DNA of 64,000 nucleotides, from contig CAYJBH010000009.1 of NCBI GenBank assembly GCA_964368625.1, positions 1 through 64,000 of the forward strand, written 5' to 3'. This DNA is from CAYJBH01 sp964368625. GTDB lineage: Bacteria; Bacillota; Clostridia; Oscillospirales; Ruminococcaceae. Below are positions 26,673 through 35,643 of the stretch, piece by piece (within the stretch, counting starts at the first letter, position 1; each line of letters starts with the position of its first letter). Position numbers and translations under genes: made by a program. The notes under the pieces were generated by a model. It was given only the letters and a program-made list of their open reading frames with translations. It had not been told where the DNA came from and did no database searches.

Positions 26673-27599
26673 TTACATAACACCCTTTTCGCCAAAAAGT
26701 TTTGCAACCTTATCAGCAATCAACAGCATTATACAGTTGGTAATGCCGGTAAACAACCCTACTGCGGTACTTACTCCAAACTGTGGAGATGTTTCAAAGC
26801 TTATTCTGTAAACATAGGTATCTAAAATATCTGCCACCGAATATACGGCTGGGTTATAAAGATTTATTACCTGCATGAAACCTGCCGACATAACCTGTCC
26901 AAGACGAAGGATTAACATTACAACAACTACCGAGCGTATGCCTGGCCAGATAATATGGAGTATTTTATCTAAGCGGTTTGCACCATCGATGGTTGCAGCT
27001 TCATAGATTGATGGGTCGATTGAGGTAATAGCGGCTATATAGATTATGGTGCTCCAACCCGCCTCTTTCCAGATATCAGAGAAAACCAACACATATCTAA
27101 AAACTCCGGTATCGGTTAAAAAATTAACGGTATCAAATCCTAACGATCCAAGAATACTGTTAACCGCACCGGTACTTGATAAAAGGTTAAACGCAAGCCC
27201 TGATAGGATAATCCAGGAGAGAAAGTGAGGAAATGTAAACACTATCTGCGATATTTTTTTAAATCGCATAAAAACAACTTCATTAATAGCTATTGCCAGC
27301 AAAACCGGTATAGGGAACCCAATAATTATCTTTAAAAACGATATTATTAATGTGTTACCAAAAGCAGTCCAAAATTCTGCCTCGTTAAATAGATATTCAA
27401 AATTTTCAACGCCGTTAAAGGGGCTTTCGGTTATAGTTGAGCCAATAGCAAACTCTTTAAATGCCAGCTGTAACCCGTATATCGGCACATATTTAAAGAC
27501 GATGTAAAATATAGCTACCGGTATTAACATTAAATAGATATAGCGGTTGTATACCAGCTCTTTCCATAACTTGCTTTTGCCTAAACGCTGATTTTTCAT
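26673..27599 (-). CDS. Carbohydrate ABC permease (LplB-like)
   Basis: 308 aa, six TM helices, with YEAATIDGANRLDKILHIIWP as the EAA loop near 205 and an N-terminal KNRYIYLMLIPV-type first helix. First gene of the sulfatase-containing operon, divergent from the YesN/YesM-type genes. No ATPase is encoded in the operon; Lpl systems usually borrow a shared MsmX-type ATPase. The start follows GGGTGAGAG. Confidence 0.9.
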   Translation of the reverse strand: MKNQRLGKSKLWKELVYNRYIYLMLIPVAIFYIVFKYVPIYGLQLAFKEFAIGSTITESPFNGVENFEYLFNEAEFWTAFGNTLIISFLKIIIGFPIPVLLAIAINEVVFMRFKKISQIVFTFPHFLSWIILSGLAFNLLSSTGAVNSILGSLGFDTVNFLTDTGVFRYVLVFSDIWKEAGWSTIIYIAAITSIDPSIYEAATIDGANRLDKILHIIWPGIRSVVVVMLILRLGQVMSAGFMQVINLYNPAVYSVADILDTYVYRISFETSPQFGVSTAVGLFTGITNCIMLLIADKVAKLFGEKGVM

Positions 27600-27818
27600 C
27601 TCTCACCCTTATTATATACGACACAAGCTTGACTTTTGCTATTATTATCTTATAATAATCACATAAAGTTTCTTGTCTTTGTTAACATACTATAACAATT
27701 TAACAGAAAAAGAAATGTAGTAAAATTTATTAAATATGTAATATTTATAACTCATTTGGTAGAATAGTACAATATTTATTTTAAAAATTATAAACAATGT
27801 TTAGTTGTAGGAGAGAAC

Positions 27819-28574
27819 ATGTATTCTGTTGTACTTATTGATGACGAAAAATTTATTCTTGAAGATATTAAGGCAACCTTTCCTTGGAAAGAATATGGAT
27901 TCTATGTTACGGAGGCTTTCAGCTCATCGCAGCTCGCACAGGAATACATTCTAAATTCTCCTCCCGATGTGGTGTTGTGTGATATAAAAATGCCAAGAAT
28001 TTCCGGCCTAGACTTAATGACCCGTCTTCGCTCGCTTGGAAATAAGTCTATATTCGTAATAGTTAGCGGATTTTCTGATTTTTCCTATGCACAGCAGGCT
28101 ATACGTTGTGGGGCTTCAGATTATATTGTTAAACCGGTTGGAGACCGTGAGGCGCACCGAGTATTAAAACAGCTTAAGGTTCAGCTTTCCGGTGGGGACG
28201 CTGCTTGTTATGTTCCTCAAAGCGAAACTAATCAGGATCTATTTAAAAAGATACTTGTATATATAGATGATAATATATTAAGCGGGTTAACGCTAGGAGA
28301 GGTTGCCGATAAACATTTTATTACAAAAAATTATCTCTGTATCCTGTTTAAGAAACATCTAGACACAACATTTTCAAGTTATGTAAACAAGATAAAGATA
28401 ACCCAAGCGGTTGAGATGATAAAGAGTAGCGACAATAGTCTTGAGTGGATATCACAAAAGCTTGATTTTTGCGATTATTACTATTTTAGTAAGGTGTTCA
28501 AAAAGTTTGTGGGTCTATCTCCTAAATCCTACAAAAAATATTGTCAGGAAAAAAGTTATGAAAAAAATCGTTGA
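27819..28574 (+). CDS. AraC-type response regulator (YesN-like)
   Basis: 251 aa. Receiver domain with acidic pocket D8/D9, phospho-acceptor Asp55 (LCDIKMP) and Lys in IVKPVG near 104. After a short linker come two HTH_AraC helices (TKNYLCILFKKH and DYYYFSKVFKKFVGLSP). Much shorter than many YesN proteins because the middle region is absent. GGAGAG lies just before the ATG. It overlaps the histidine kinase by 17 bp and is divergent from the Lpl/sulfatase operon, which it likely activates. Confidence 0.92.
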   Translation: MYSVVLIDDEKFILEDIKATFPWKEYGFYVTEAFSSSQLAQEYILNSPPDVVLCDIKMPRISGLDLMTRLRSLGNKSIFVIVSGFSDFSYAQQAIRCGASDYIVKPVGDREAHRVLKQLKVQLSGGDAACYVPQSETNQDLFKKILVYIDDNILSGLTLGEVADKHFITKNYLCILFKKHLDTTFSSYVNKIKITQAVEMIKSSDNSLEWISQKLDFCDYYYFSKVFKKFVGLSPKSYKKYCQEKSYEKNR

Positions 28575-30294
28575 TTATAATCTACATCACCAGCTATTAA
28601 TTTATATAATTGTACCTATTATACTGCTTTTTCTTTTTCAGTTACCATATATCTTCTATGTTTTAAGGATGAATGAAGAAACATCTGCAGACTATGTAGA
28701 GTCAAACCTTAATATTACATACGATAATATGAGTAGAGAGTTAAATGCGATAAAAAGGGCGGGTGATTCGCTGGCCTACAGCATGGCGCTTACAGATTTT
28801 TTATATGAGGAAAACTATTATAAAAGATTTGAAGCACTAGATAGTATTAGCGACATTTTTTCTACCATAGAGAACTACAGTAGTAGCATTGAAAGTGTGT
28901 TTTTAGCAAACAAAGAAAACTCAATTGGACTTTTTCATGGAATAACGTATTCTAATCAGCTTGGCGATATCGATAAGATATATACCGAGTTGTTTTTAAA
29001 GCAGGAAACTTCAAACAATGGTGATTTTTTTCTGTTCCACAATAGCGATGATAAATATGTTCTTATCTATGTTACCGGCGTTGTGCCGATTGATGGCAAC
29101 GACTATGTTGGAGCATATCGAGAAACCTCCGATATGCTTATCTTTTTTATTAATATAAAGAGTTTAATGTTAACCGGCGACGACGATATTACTTACTATC
29201 TAGCGGATAGCAATGGTAATATTCTTGTTAATAATGAATTCATTTCACAGGAAGATTTTAAAGAGAAAACCGTAAGCAATAAATATTTAATGAGCCTAGA
29301 AAATCCTGAAAGTGGGATTAAGTTGTATGCTTCTTCCAATCTTTATCTACAAAACGACTATATAGTTAGTACCGGACTGTTATTAATGCTATCCATTCTT
29401 GCCGCAATACTTTCTATAATTATTATTGGATACATGTGGAACAGAAATATTGTAAGACCGCTTGTTACGGTTTCAAAGGAGATAAATGAAGACACAACAA
29501 TACTCAATTACAACTTTACAAAGGGCCCTGATAATCAGATAGGCAGAATTATAGAAAAGCTTAACGAGATGATGGAGCGCAACCGAACAGCAACATCTAA
29601 CCTTATAAACATGCAGTCACAGATATTTGAAGCCGAAATTGCTGAGCGTGAGCTTAGGTATATTGCCTTAAAAAACCAAATCAATCCTCACTTTTTATAC
29701 AATACCCTTGCATCAATTAAGGGCATGGCTCGTATCTATGATGCACCAATTATTGCAGATCAATGTCAAGCGGTTTCTGATATATTAAGATACTCGCTAA
29801 AAGGAAAAAACATGGTTTCGTTGCGTGAAGAGCTTGAGATAATAAAGCAATATATAAGCATAATGAGCATCCGATTTGAGGGTAAATTCATTATGAATTA
29901 TAATATTAATACAAGCTGCCTTAATGAGAATATCGTAAAAATGTCGCTGCAACCTTTAATAGAAAACTGCATTAATCATGGTTTTGAGGATATTGATGAA
30001 GGTGGCGAAATTTCTATTAGTGTTTTGTCGGATGATGAATATATGACGATAACAATTAGCGATAACGGTTGTGGTTTTTCTGATGAGGAATATGAAAAGG
30101 TACATAGAATGTTACTGCTAGGTGTAGAAAATGACACCGAGGGCTCAGACAGTATTGGAATAGCAAACATCGACAGAAGATTAAAGTTGGCACTTGGAAA
30201 GGAATATGGGCTAATTATAGAAAAGCAGAATAAGGGGTCTACCATAAAAATGCGCTATCCTTTAAATATAAAACAGAGTTCTGTGAGTATATAA
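28558..30294 (+). CDS. Sensor histidine kinase (YesM-like)
   Basis: 578 aa. Start: the frame is open from 28441, but the ATG at 28558 with AGGAAAA upstream begins a normal MKKIVDYNLHHQLL N-terminus and gives a 17-bp overlap, so it is preferred. TM1 about 12-32, a large extracellular (Cache-type) region, TM2 about 280-303, HAMP, His_kinase with NQINPHFLYNTL (phospho-His) near 393, and HATPase with NCINHGF and DNGCGF boxes. It senses an extracellular sugar signal and phosphorylates the YesN-like partner. Confidence 0.92.
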   Translation: MKKIVDYNLHHQLLIYIIVPIILLFLFQLPYIFYVLRMNEETSADYVESNLNITYDNMSRELNAIKRAGDSLAYSMALTDFLYEENYYKRFEALDSISDIFSTIENYSSSIESVFLANKENSIGLFHGITYSNQLGDIDKIYTELFLKQETSNNGDFFLFHNSDDKYVLIYVTGVVPIDGNDYVGAYRETSDMLIFFINIKSLMLTGDDDITYYLADSNGNILVNNEFISQEDFKEKTVSNKYLMSLENPESGIKLYASSNLYLQNDYIVSTGLLLMLSILAAILSIIIIGYMWNRNIVRPLVTVSKEINEDTTILNYNFTKGPDNQIGRIIEKLNEMMERNRTATSNLINMQSQIFEAEIAERELRYIALKNQINPHFLYNTLASIKGMARIYDAPIIADQCQAVSDILRYSLKGKNMVSLREELEIIKQYISIMSIRFEGKFIMNYNINTSCLNENIVKMSLQPLIENCINHGFEDIDEGGEISISVLSDDEYMTITISDNGCGFSDEEYEKVHRMLLLGVENDTEGSDSIGIANIDRRLKLALGKEYGLIIEKQNKGSTIKMRYPLNIKQSSVSI

Positions 30295-30398
30295 GTTACG
30301 TATTGTAATTACTTCATATATTAAGAGTAGTTTTGATATGTTACATGTAATATCCTAACGAACCCTTTAAGGTGCTATTGCTCTTTAAAAACTTCTCC

Positions 30399-30427
30399 TT
30401 TACATTGCTTCATCAATATGCTAACAT
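30399..30427 (+). promoter_or_regulatory. Sigma-A-like promoter of the APC permease gene
   Basis: TTTACA (30399-30404), 17-bp spacer, TAACAT (30422-30427). It lies inside the upstream extension of the open frame, which supports the later start at 30459. Confidence 0.65.
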
Positions 30428-30458
30428 AAATTTAGTATTCATTTTCGGGGGTGAAATT

Positions 30459-31805
30459 ATGAAAAACGAATTGGAAAAGCGCTATAACCTATTAACTGCA
30501 ATAGCTATGGTAATAGGAATAGTAATAGGAAGCGGTGTTTTTTTTAAAGCCGAAAAGGTTCTTAATGCAACCAACGGGGATTTGAGCTTGGGCATTTTCG
30601 CCTGGATAATCGGTGGCGCTATAATGGTTATCTGTGCATATGCTTTTGCCGTTCTTGCAGCAAGATATGAAAAGGCAAACGGAATTGTAGATTATGCAGA
30701 GGCTGCAGGTGGCAAAACCTACGGATATGCGGTAGGTTGGTTCATGTCAACCATTTATTATCCTTCTCTTACAGGGGTGCTTGCATGGGTGTCGGCAAAA
30801 TATACAGCAGTATTATTTAACTTTGAAGACATTAATTCCGGAGCCGAGACATTCGTAATTGCAGGATTATACATGGTATCTATATATGCACTTAATGCTA
30901 TGGCACCGGTGTTATCCGGCAAGTTTCAGGTTGCCACAACGGTTATCAAACTTATTCCGCTTGCACTTTTAGCAATTTTCGGAACGATATCAGGAATTGC
31001 AAGTGGACAGATTGTTCAAAATTTTGCTACAGTTACCGCTGATGTGACAACATCAAATCCATTGCTGACCAGTATAGTTGCGACAGCATTTGCATACGAA
31101 GGCTGGATTGTTGCCACCAGTATTAATTCAGAGCTAAAAAACTCAAAGCGTAATCTGCCGAGAGCGTTGATATGGGGAACAATTTTAATTGTAATCGTTT
31201 ACATAGCATACTTTGTAGGACTTGCCGGAGCAATGCCAACAAGCGAGTTTATGACTGGCGGAGAAGCAGCGGTTAAATTAGCCTTTACAACAGTTCTCGG
31301 ACAGGTGGGAGGAAGTCTTCTTGTTGTGTTTGTTGTAATATCCTGCCTCGGCACACTCAACGGGTTAATGCTTGGATGCACACGTGGAATTTATTCTCTG
31401 GCAATGCGTAACCTCGGACCTAAACCGCAGGTGTTTAAACAGGTTGACCCGGTGACTAAGATGCCGACTAATTCATCGGTGTTTGCACTGTTGCTCACAG
31501 GGGCATATCTGTTTTTGTGGTACGGTAATTTTGCCGGATGGTGGGGAATATTTCTTGATGTTTCAGAATTGCCAATTGTAACAATGTATGCTTTGTATAT
31601 ACCTATATTTTTATGGATGATAAAGAATATTAAAGATGCGGGTGTTTTTTCACGAATTGTAGTTCCTATATTAGCTATAATTGGTTCTCTGTTTATGATT
31701 TATGCCGCGTTTATAAGCCACGGAATAGCCGTTTTCGTTTATCTTGCTCTGTTTGCAGTTATAATGTGTATAGGAATGTTTATTTATAAAATGAAATTAA
31801 AATAA
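30459..31805 (+). CDS. APC-family amino acid permease
   Basis: 448 aa, about 12 TM helices. The family helix-1 motif VIGIVIGSGVFFKA near 15-28 and an N-terminus KRYNLLTAIAM are typical of LAT/YfnA-like transporters. Start: the ATG at 30459 with GGGGGTG upstream is preferred over in-frame starts from 30372, which would lie within the promoter. Substrate not predictable; cationic or neutral amino acids or exchange are possible. It stands alone, closed by a strong terminator. Confidence 0.87.
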   Translation: MKNELEKRYNLLTAIAMVIGIVIGSGVFFKAEKVLNATNGDLSLGIFAWIIGGAIMVICAYAFAVLAARYEKANGIVDYAEAAGGKTYGYAVGWFMSTIYYPSLTGVLAWVSAKYTAVLFNFEDINSGAETFVIAGLYMVSIYALNAMAPVLSGKFQVATTVIKLIPLALLAIFGTISGIASGQIVQNFATVTADVTTSNPLLTSIVATAFAYEGWIVATSINSELKNSKRNLPRALIWGTILIVIVYIAYFVGLAGAMPTSEFMTGGEAAVKLAFTTVLGQVGGSLLVVFVVISCLGTLNGLMLGCTRGIYSLAMRNLGPKPQVFKQVDPVTKMPTNSSVFALLLTGAYLFLWYGNFAGWWGIFLDVSELPIVTMYALYIPIFLWMIKNIKDAGVFSRIVVPILAIIGSLFMIYAAFISHGIAVFVYLALFAVIMCIGMFIYKMKLK

Positions 31806-31867
31806 GTAGCTCCCCCCCACAAGATGTACCAACTCCAATGTTAGACTTGATGGTATAGTTATTAAAT

Positions 31868-31914
31868 AAAGAAACAATCTGACTCTTGTTTGTGAAGTGT
31901 CAGATTGTTTCTTT
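31868..31914. terminator. Bidirectional rho-independent terminator
   Basis: Perfect 16-bp stem AAAGAAACAATCTGAC / GTCAGATTGTTTCTTT with a 15-nt loop, between converging genes. Confidence 0.88.
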
Positions 31915-31944
31915 AAAGAATATACTCATTTGGAGGTGTACAAT

Positions 31945-33084
31945 TTATCCACCAACCAAAGCAGATTCCTCTCTTACCTGCCAAAGTTCATTGGCGATAT
32001 AACCTGAGGGTAACGCTTTAGGTTTTACAAATGTTGAGGAGATTGGCATAACGCAAGAATTGTTTGAACTTTGCAATAGTGCATGGAGAGTTTCAAACAC
32101 ATGATATGCCATCTCTTTTGAAGTTCGATGTTCTCGGTTTTCTCGAATTGCCCATGCCATTTCAGCTGCGCCCACACCGCGTGACTGCTCACTGTAACCA
32201 TGCGTGTATGGAAACTCAAAAATCTCTCCGCTAATTTTTTTTAGATATACCTTGCTATTAAAACAGTTTGGGTCTCCCGCATAGAGTATACCCTCTGTTC
32301 CGTAAATCTCCAGCCGTGTTGTTTCCTCAATAATTGAGTCTGAATTCATATGAAGTGTTCCTACAACCCCACTTTGATATTGTAACGATGCAACAACAAC
32401 ATTTTCTGTTTCTATTTTATACTCCTCGCCGAATGTGGCACTGCCCATGCGATGCTCAACCCTATCGGGTTGGTGTAGCTGCGAAAATGCGGTTACCGCC
32501 TGCACATTTCCAAGCAAACTGCATAGTGCTGTTATATAATACACACCCATATCAAAGGCGATACCACCGCCTTTTTTGCGAAGATGAGGCAACAGCTCTG
32601 CACACAAACCATAATCTCGATTGAGTGATGCAACAAAAGATAATGGTTTTCCTATTAGTCCGGAATCTATAATATAGCGTGATGTTTGTAACGCTGCGCC
32701 TAAAAAGGTATCCGGTGCTACGCCTAAGTATAGATTTTCTCTTTGCGCAATTTCACAGAGTTCGGCTCCATCTTTTAAATCAACTGCAATCATTTTTTCT
32801 GAAAACACATGTTTGCCTTGCTCTAATGCCTGCTTGTTGATGGTGTAGTGGGCAATGGGATTGGTGAGATTGATAATCATCTCAATTTCATCATCCGCTA
32901 ATATTTCATCAAAGGTCATAGGTAGGATATTAAATTGTCTTGCACAAGCATTCATGCGCTCAACATCAAGATCGGCACAGGCCTTAATGTCTAAAATTGA
33001 AAAGTTTTTTTGAATTGACTCTATGTAGATACTGCTAATTACACCACATCCAACTATAGCTACTTTAACCGGTTTGTATTTCAT
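31945..33084 (-). CDS. Gfo/Idh/MocA-family oxidoreductase
   Basis: 379 aa. N-terminal Rossmann fold (VAIVGCGVIS, 8-17) and the EK motif in HVFSEKMIA near 96, followed by the alpha/beta catalytic domain with GGIAFDMGVYYI near 170. NAD(P)-dependent sugar or cyclitol oxidoreductase family; substrate unknown. Last gene of the Opp-type operon, overlapping the M20 amidohydrolase gene by 4 bp (ATGA). Confidence 0.87.
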   Translation of the reverse strand: MKYKPVKVAIVGCGVISSIYIESIQKNFSILDIKACADLDVERMNACARQFNILPMTFDEILADDEIEMIINLTNPIAHYTINKQALEQGKHVFSEKMIAVDLKDGAELCEIAQRENLYLGVAPDTFLGAALQTSRYIIDSGLIGKPLSFVASLNRDYGLCAELLPHLRKKGGGIAFDMGVYYITALCSLLGNVQAVTAFSQLHQPDRVEHRMGSATFGEEYKIETENVVVASLQYQSGVVGTLHMNSDSIIEETTRLEIYGTEGILYAGDPNCFNSKVYLKKISGEIFEFPYTHGYSEQSRGVGAAEMAWAIRENREHRTSKEMAYHVFETLHALLQSSNNSCVMPISSTFVKPKALPSGYIANELWQVREESALVGG

Positions 33085-34253
33085 GAGTTTATTTCTCCTT
33101 CAAGTGCATCAATAGCAAACTGAGCATAAACAGCCGCCCCGGTAGGCAATACACCCTCTTCTATTTCAAACTTTGCATGATGAGAAGGATACCGTCCGCC
33201 TGCTCCAAGCGTGAAAAAAGCTCCGGGGACCTTTGCTGTGTATTCAGAAAAATCCTCACTTCCCATAAAGCGGTCGCCATCTTTTAAGTTCTCACGCCCA
33301 ACGATTTTTTTAGCCGCATTTCTGGCTATATCCACAACCTTATCATTATTGATTAGAACGTCGGTTAGCTCAATATATTCAATTAAAGCTTTGCATCGAT
33401 AAGCAGAGGCAGTGTTTTCTACCAAGCGATAAAAGGCCTCCTTCATTTTTTCACGTATATCACGGCTGTAGGTGCGTATTGTTCCCTCTAAAACGGCTTC
33501 TCCTGAAACAACATTATGGCTACCGTCACTCTGAAAAGAGCCCACAGTTACTACCAATGGCTCCAGTGCATTAAATTCCCTTGATGTAAATGACTGTAAG
33601 GCAGTAACAATTGAACTTCCTGCCAGCACAGGGTCAATCCCGCTATGAGGAAAAGCGGCGTGACACTGTTTGCCTTGAACCACAATTTTAAAACGATTTG
33701 CCGAAGCAAAAATCGGCCCTTTTAAGCTCATTACATAGTTGCTGGTTGCACCAACTCCGATATGCAGTGCAAAAATACACTCTACATCTTCAAGAACGCC
33801 CTGCTCGATAATGCATGCCGCCCCCTTGGCGATTTCTTCGGCAGGTTGAAAAATTAAGCGAACAGTACCACTCCACAAATCGGTAGTTTTCGAAAGCAGA
33901 TTGGCGGCTCCTAACAGCATTGCCGCATGAGTATCATGTCCACAGGCATGCATAACGCCATCGTGTTCACTTGAGTAGCTACAGCCGGTTTCCTCTTTAA
34001 TCGGCAATGCATCAATATCGGCACGTAGGGCAACGATTTTTCGATTTTCTGCACCTTTTTTGTTGCCGTGTATCTCTGCAACAACGCCGGTAGGGTTTAA
34101 TCGGCGGTAGCTAACGCCCATTTCATCCAGCTGTTTTGCAATAACATCGGTTGTTAAAAATTCTTGAAACCCGAGTTCGGGGTAGCGGTGAATTTCACGA
34201 CGGATATTAATAATATAATCCTTATTTTCTTGTGCTAGCCTTAAAAAATCCAT
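33081..34253 (-). CDS. M20D amidohydrolase (N-acyl amino acid hydrolase-like)
   Basis: 390 aa. Metal-site blocks RADIDALPI, HACGHDTHAAM near 100, QPAEEIAKGA near 137, ALHIGV near 163 and SHHAKFE near the end, typical of M20 subfamily D aminoacylases/amidohydrolases that cleave N-acyl amino acids or N-acyl cysteine conjugates. It shares one base with the upstream desulfidase-like gene and overlaps the oxidoreductase gene, so all three are coupled. No signal peptide. Confidence 0.88.
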   Translation of the reverse strand: MDFLRLAQENKDYIINIRREIHRYPELGFQEFLTTDVIAKQLDEMGVSYRRLNPTGVVAEIHGNKKGAENRKIVALRADIDALPIKEETGCSYSSEHDGVMHACGHDTHAAMLLGAANLLSKTTDLWSGTVRLIFQPAEEIAKGAACIIEQGVLEDVECIFALHIGVGATSNYVMSLKGPIFASANRFKIVVQGKQCHAAFPHSGIDPVLAGSSIVTALQSFTSREFNALEPLVVTVGSFQSDGSHNVVSGEAVLEGTIRTYSRDIREKMKEAFYRLVENTASAYRCKALIEYIELTDVLINNDKVVDIARNAAKKIVGRENLKDGDRFMGSEDFSEYTAKVPGAFFTLGAGGRYPSHHAKFEIEEGVLPTGAAVYAQFAIDALEGEINS

Positions 34254-35539
34254 TAGCCTGGATTCCTTTCTGTTTGTAACATCATCTCTAATATTTCCAT
34301 ATCAGCTTGTTTTAATCCAACGCTACCAAGGCGAGCAATATTCTGCACCGTTTTATCTGCGTTTTCTGCAACAATTCCATCGCCCACACAGAATTTCTGA
34401 CCGCTTAGGCACATTTCATAGCTAAAAATTGCCGAGTCTACCGAGGCTGCAATCTTTGCCGCACAGGAGGCTTTGGCGCCATCACAAATCATTCCGGATA
34501 AAATTCCCACCGAGTTATCAATAGTTTGAGCAATTTCTTCTTTTCCCTTACCGTCTAAAAAGGCTATACCACAAGCGGCACCGATACCTGCGCACAGAGC
34601 GCCGCAAAATGCTGAAAGTTTACCCATGCCATGCTTTAGATAGATAGCAAAAAGATCAGATAATGCAACTGCACGAATAAGTTGCTCCTGGCTTGCATCA
34701 ATCGATTTAGCATACTCAACAACCGGCACACAAGCTGTTATGCCTTGATTACCACTACCGCTTACAACAACTACAGGCAAGGTGCTGCCGCTCATACGCG
34801 CATCAGAACCTGCCGCCGCCCTAGCCTTAGCCCTAACGCGAACGTCTTCGTTGCCATAAAGCGAAATTAATGTTTTTCCGATGTTTGCTCCATATTCTTT
34901 TTGCAAACCTTCTTCTGCTATGGTTACATTATATTCTATTTGTCGTAAAATAAACTCACTTATATCCGAAATATCTGCTTCCTGTGCAAACGAAACAATA
35001 TCAGCTACATTTAGGTAACCATACTTTTCGTCGGTTTGTGTTTGCTCTGCATTCTCAATATTAAGCAAAGTGTCACCATTTTTTTCTTCAAGTACAATAT
35101 TGGTATGTGAGTCCTGCATTTTTACACGTACGCAATCATCTCCTGCATACGCAGTAATATCAATTAAAAACACATGATTACTGTGTGATGTTTCGATTTT
35201 AATGGGGCAGCTGTTTAAATAGTTGCCGATTTCATGCTGTTGCTGCTCGGTTATAACCGAGAGCGCCTCTAACATAAGGTCAGGCCGTCCTGCTATAACC
35301 CCGGCTGCCATAGCCGCTTTTATGCCACATCGTCCTCCTGTGTTTGGCACAACGGCACTCTTTGCATTTTTAATAATATCTCCGCTAATAATGGCATCTA
35401 TTCGTTCAGGTACACGACCTAACAATACCACTGTTCTAGCTGCAACCAATGCAATTGCTGTTGGTTCGGTGCATCCTATTGCAGGAATAAGTTCTTTCTT
35501 TAAGATGTCAATATATGCCTGGTTTTTATTGCGATTCAT
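34253..35539 (-). CDS. L-cysteine desulfidase-like protein (CyuA / UPF0597 family)
   Basis: 428 aa. Family signature GCTEPTA (Cys23), PNTGGRCGI near 62, VSGSGNQGI near 260, and a later set of cysteines (GALCAGIGAACG, MICDGAKASC) that could hold the [4Fe-4S] cluster of this family. Known members break L-cysteine to pyruvate, ammonia and sulfide; related ones are annotated as serine dehydratase alpha-like. It lies in the Opp-type operon between the binding protein and the amidohydrolase, pointing to cysteine or a cysteine conjugate as end substrate (inference). Confidence 0.83.
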   Translation of the reverse strand: MNRNKNQAYIDILKKELIPAIGCTEPTAIALVAARTVVLLGRVPERIDAIISGDIIKNAKSAVVPNTGGRCGIKAAMAAGVIAGRPDLMLEALSVITEQQQHEIGNYLNSCPIKIETSHSNHVFLIDITAYAGDDCVRVKMQDSHTNIVLEEKNGDTLLNIENAEQTQTDEKYGYLNVADIVSFAQEADISDISEFILRQIEYNVTIAEEGLQKEYGANIGKTLISLYGNEDVRVRAKARAAAGSDARMSGSTLPVVVVSGSGNQGITACVPVVEYAKSIDASQEQLIRAVALSDLFAIYLKHGMGKLSAFCGALCAGIGAACGIAFLDGKGKEEIAQTIDNSVGILSGMICDGAKASCAAKIAASVDSAIFSYEMCLSGQKFCVGDGIVAENADKTVQNIARLGSVGLKQADMEILEMMLQTERNPG

Positions 35540-35585
35540 AATATCCTCAAACTATTTTTATTGTGTTCACCATGCTTTTTATTGA

Positions 35586-35616
35586 ATTCAGGTGACCGTA
35601 AACCAGCCACCTGAAT
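35586..35616 (-). other. Intercistronic hairpin after the Opp-type binding protein
   Basis: Perfect 9-bp stem ATTCAGGTG (35586-35594) / CACCTGAAT (35608-35616) with a 13-nt loop, 28 bp beyond the binding-protein stop on the minus strand; same position as the hairpin at 20017. Confidence 0.7.
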
Positions 35617-35643
35617 ACATTAATTTATTTATAAATTATCTGA

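Noticed and set aside
28441..28557. Long N-terminal extension of the histidine kinase
   Set aside because: It would overlap the response regulator by 134 bp; the later ATG has a ribosome-binding site and a normal kinase N-terminus.
30372..30458. N-terminal extension of the APC permease
   Set aside because: It lies across the likely promoter and lacks a ribosome-binding site; the ATG at 30459 gives the family N-terminus.
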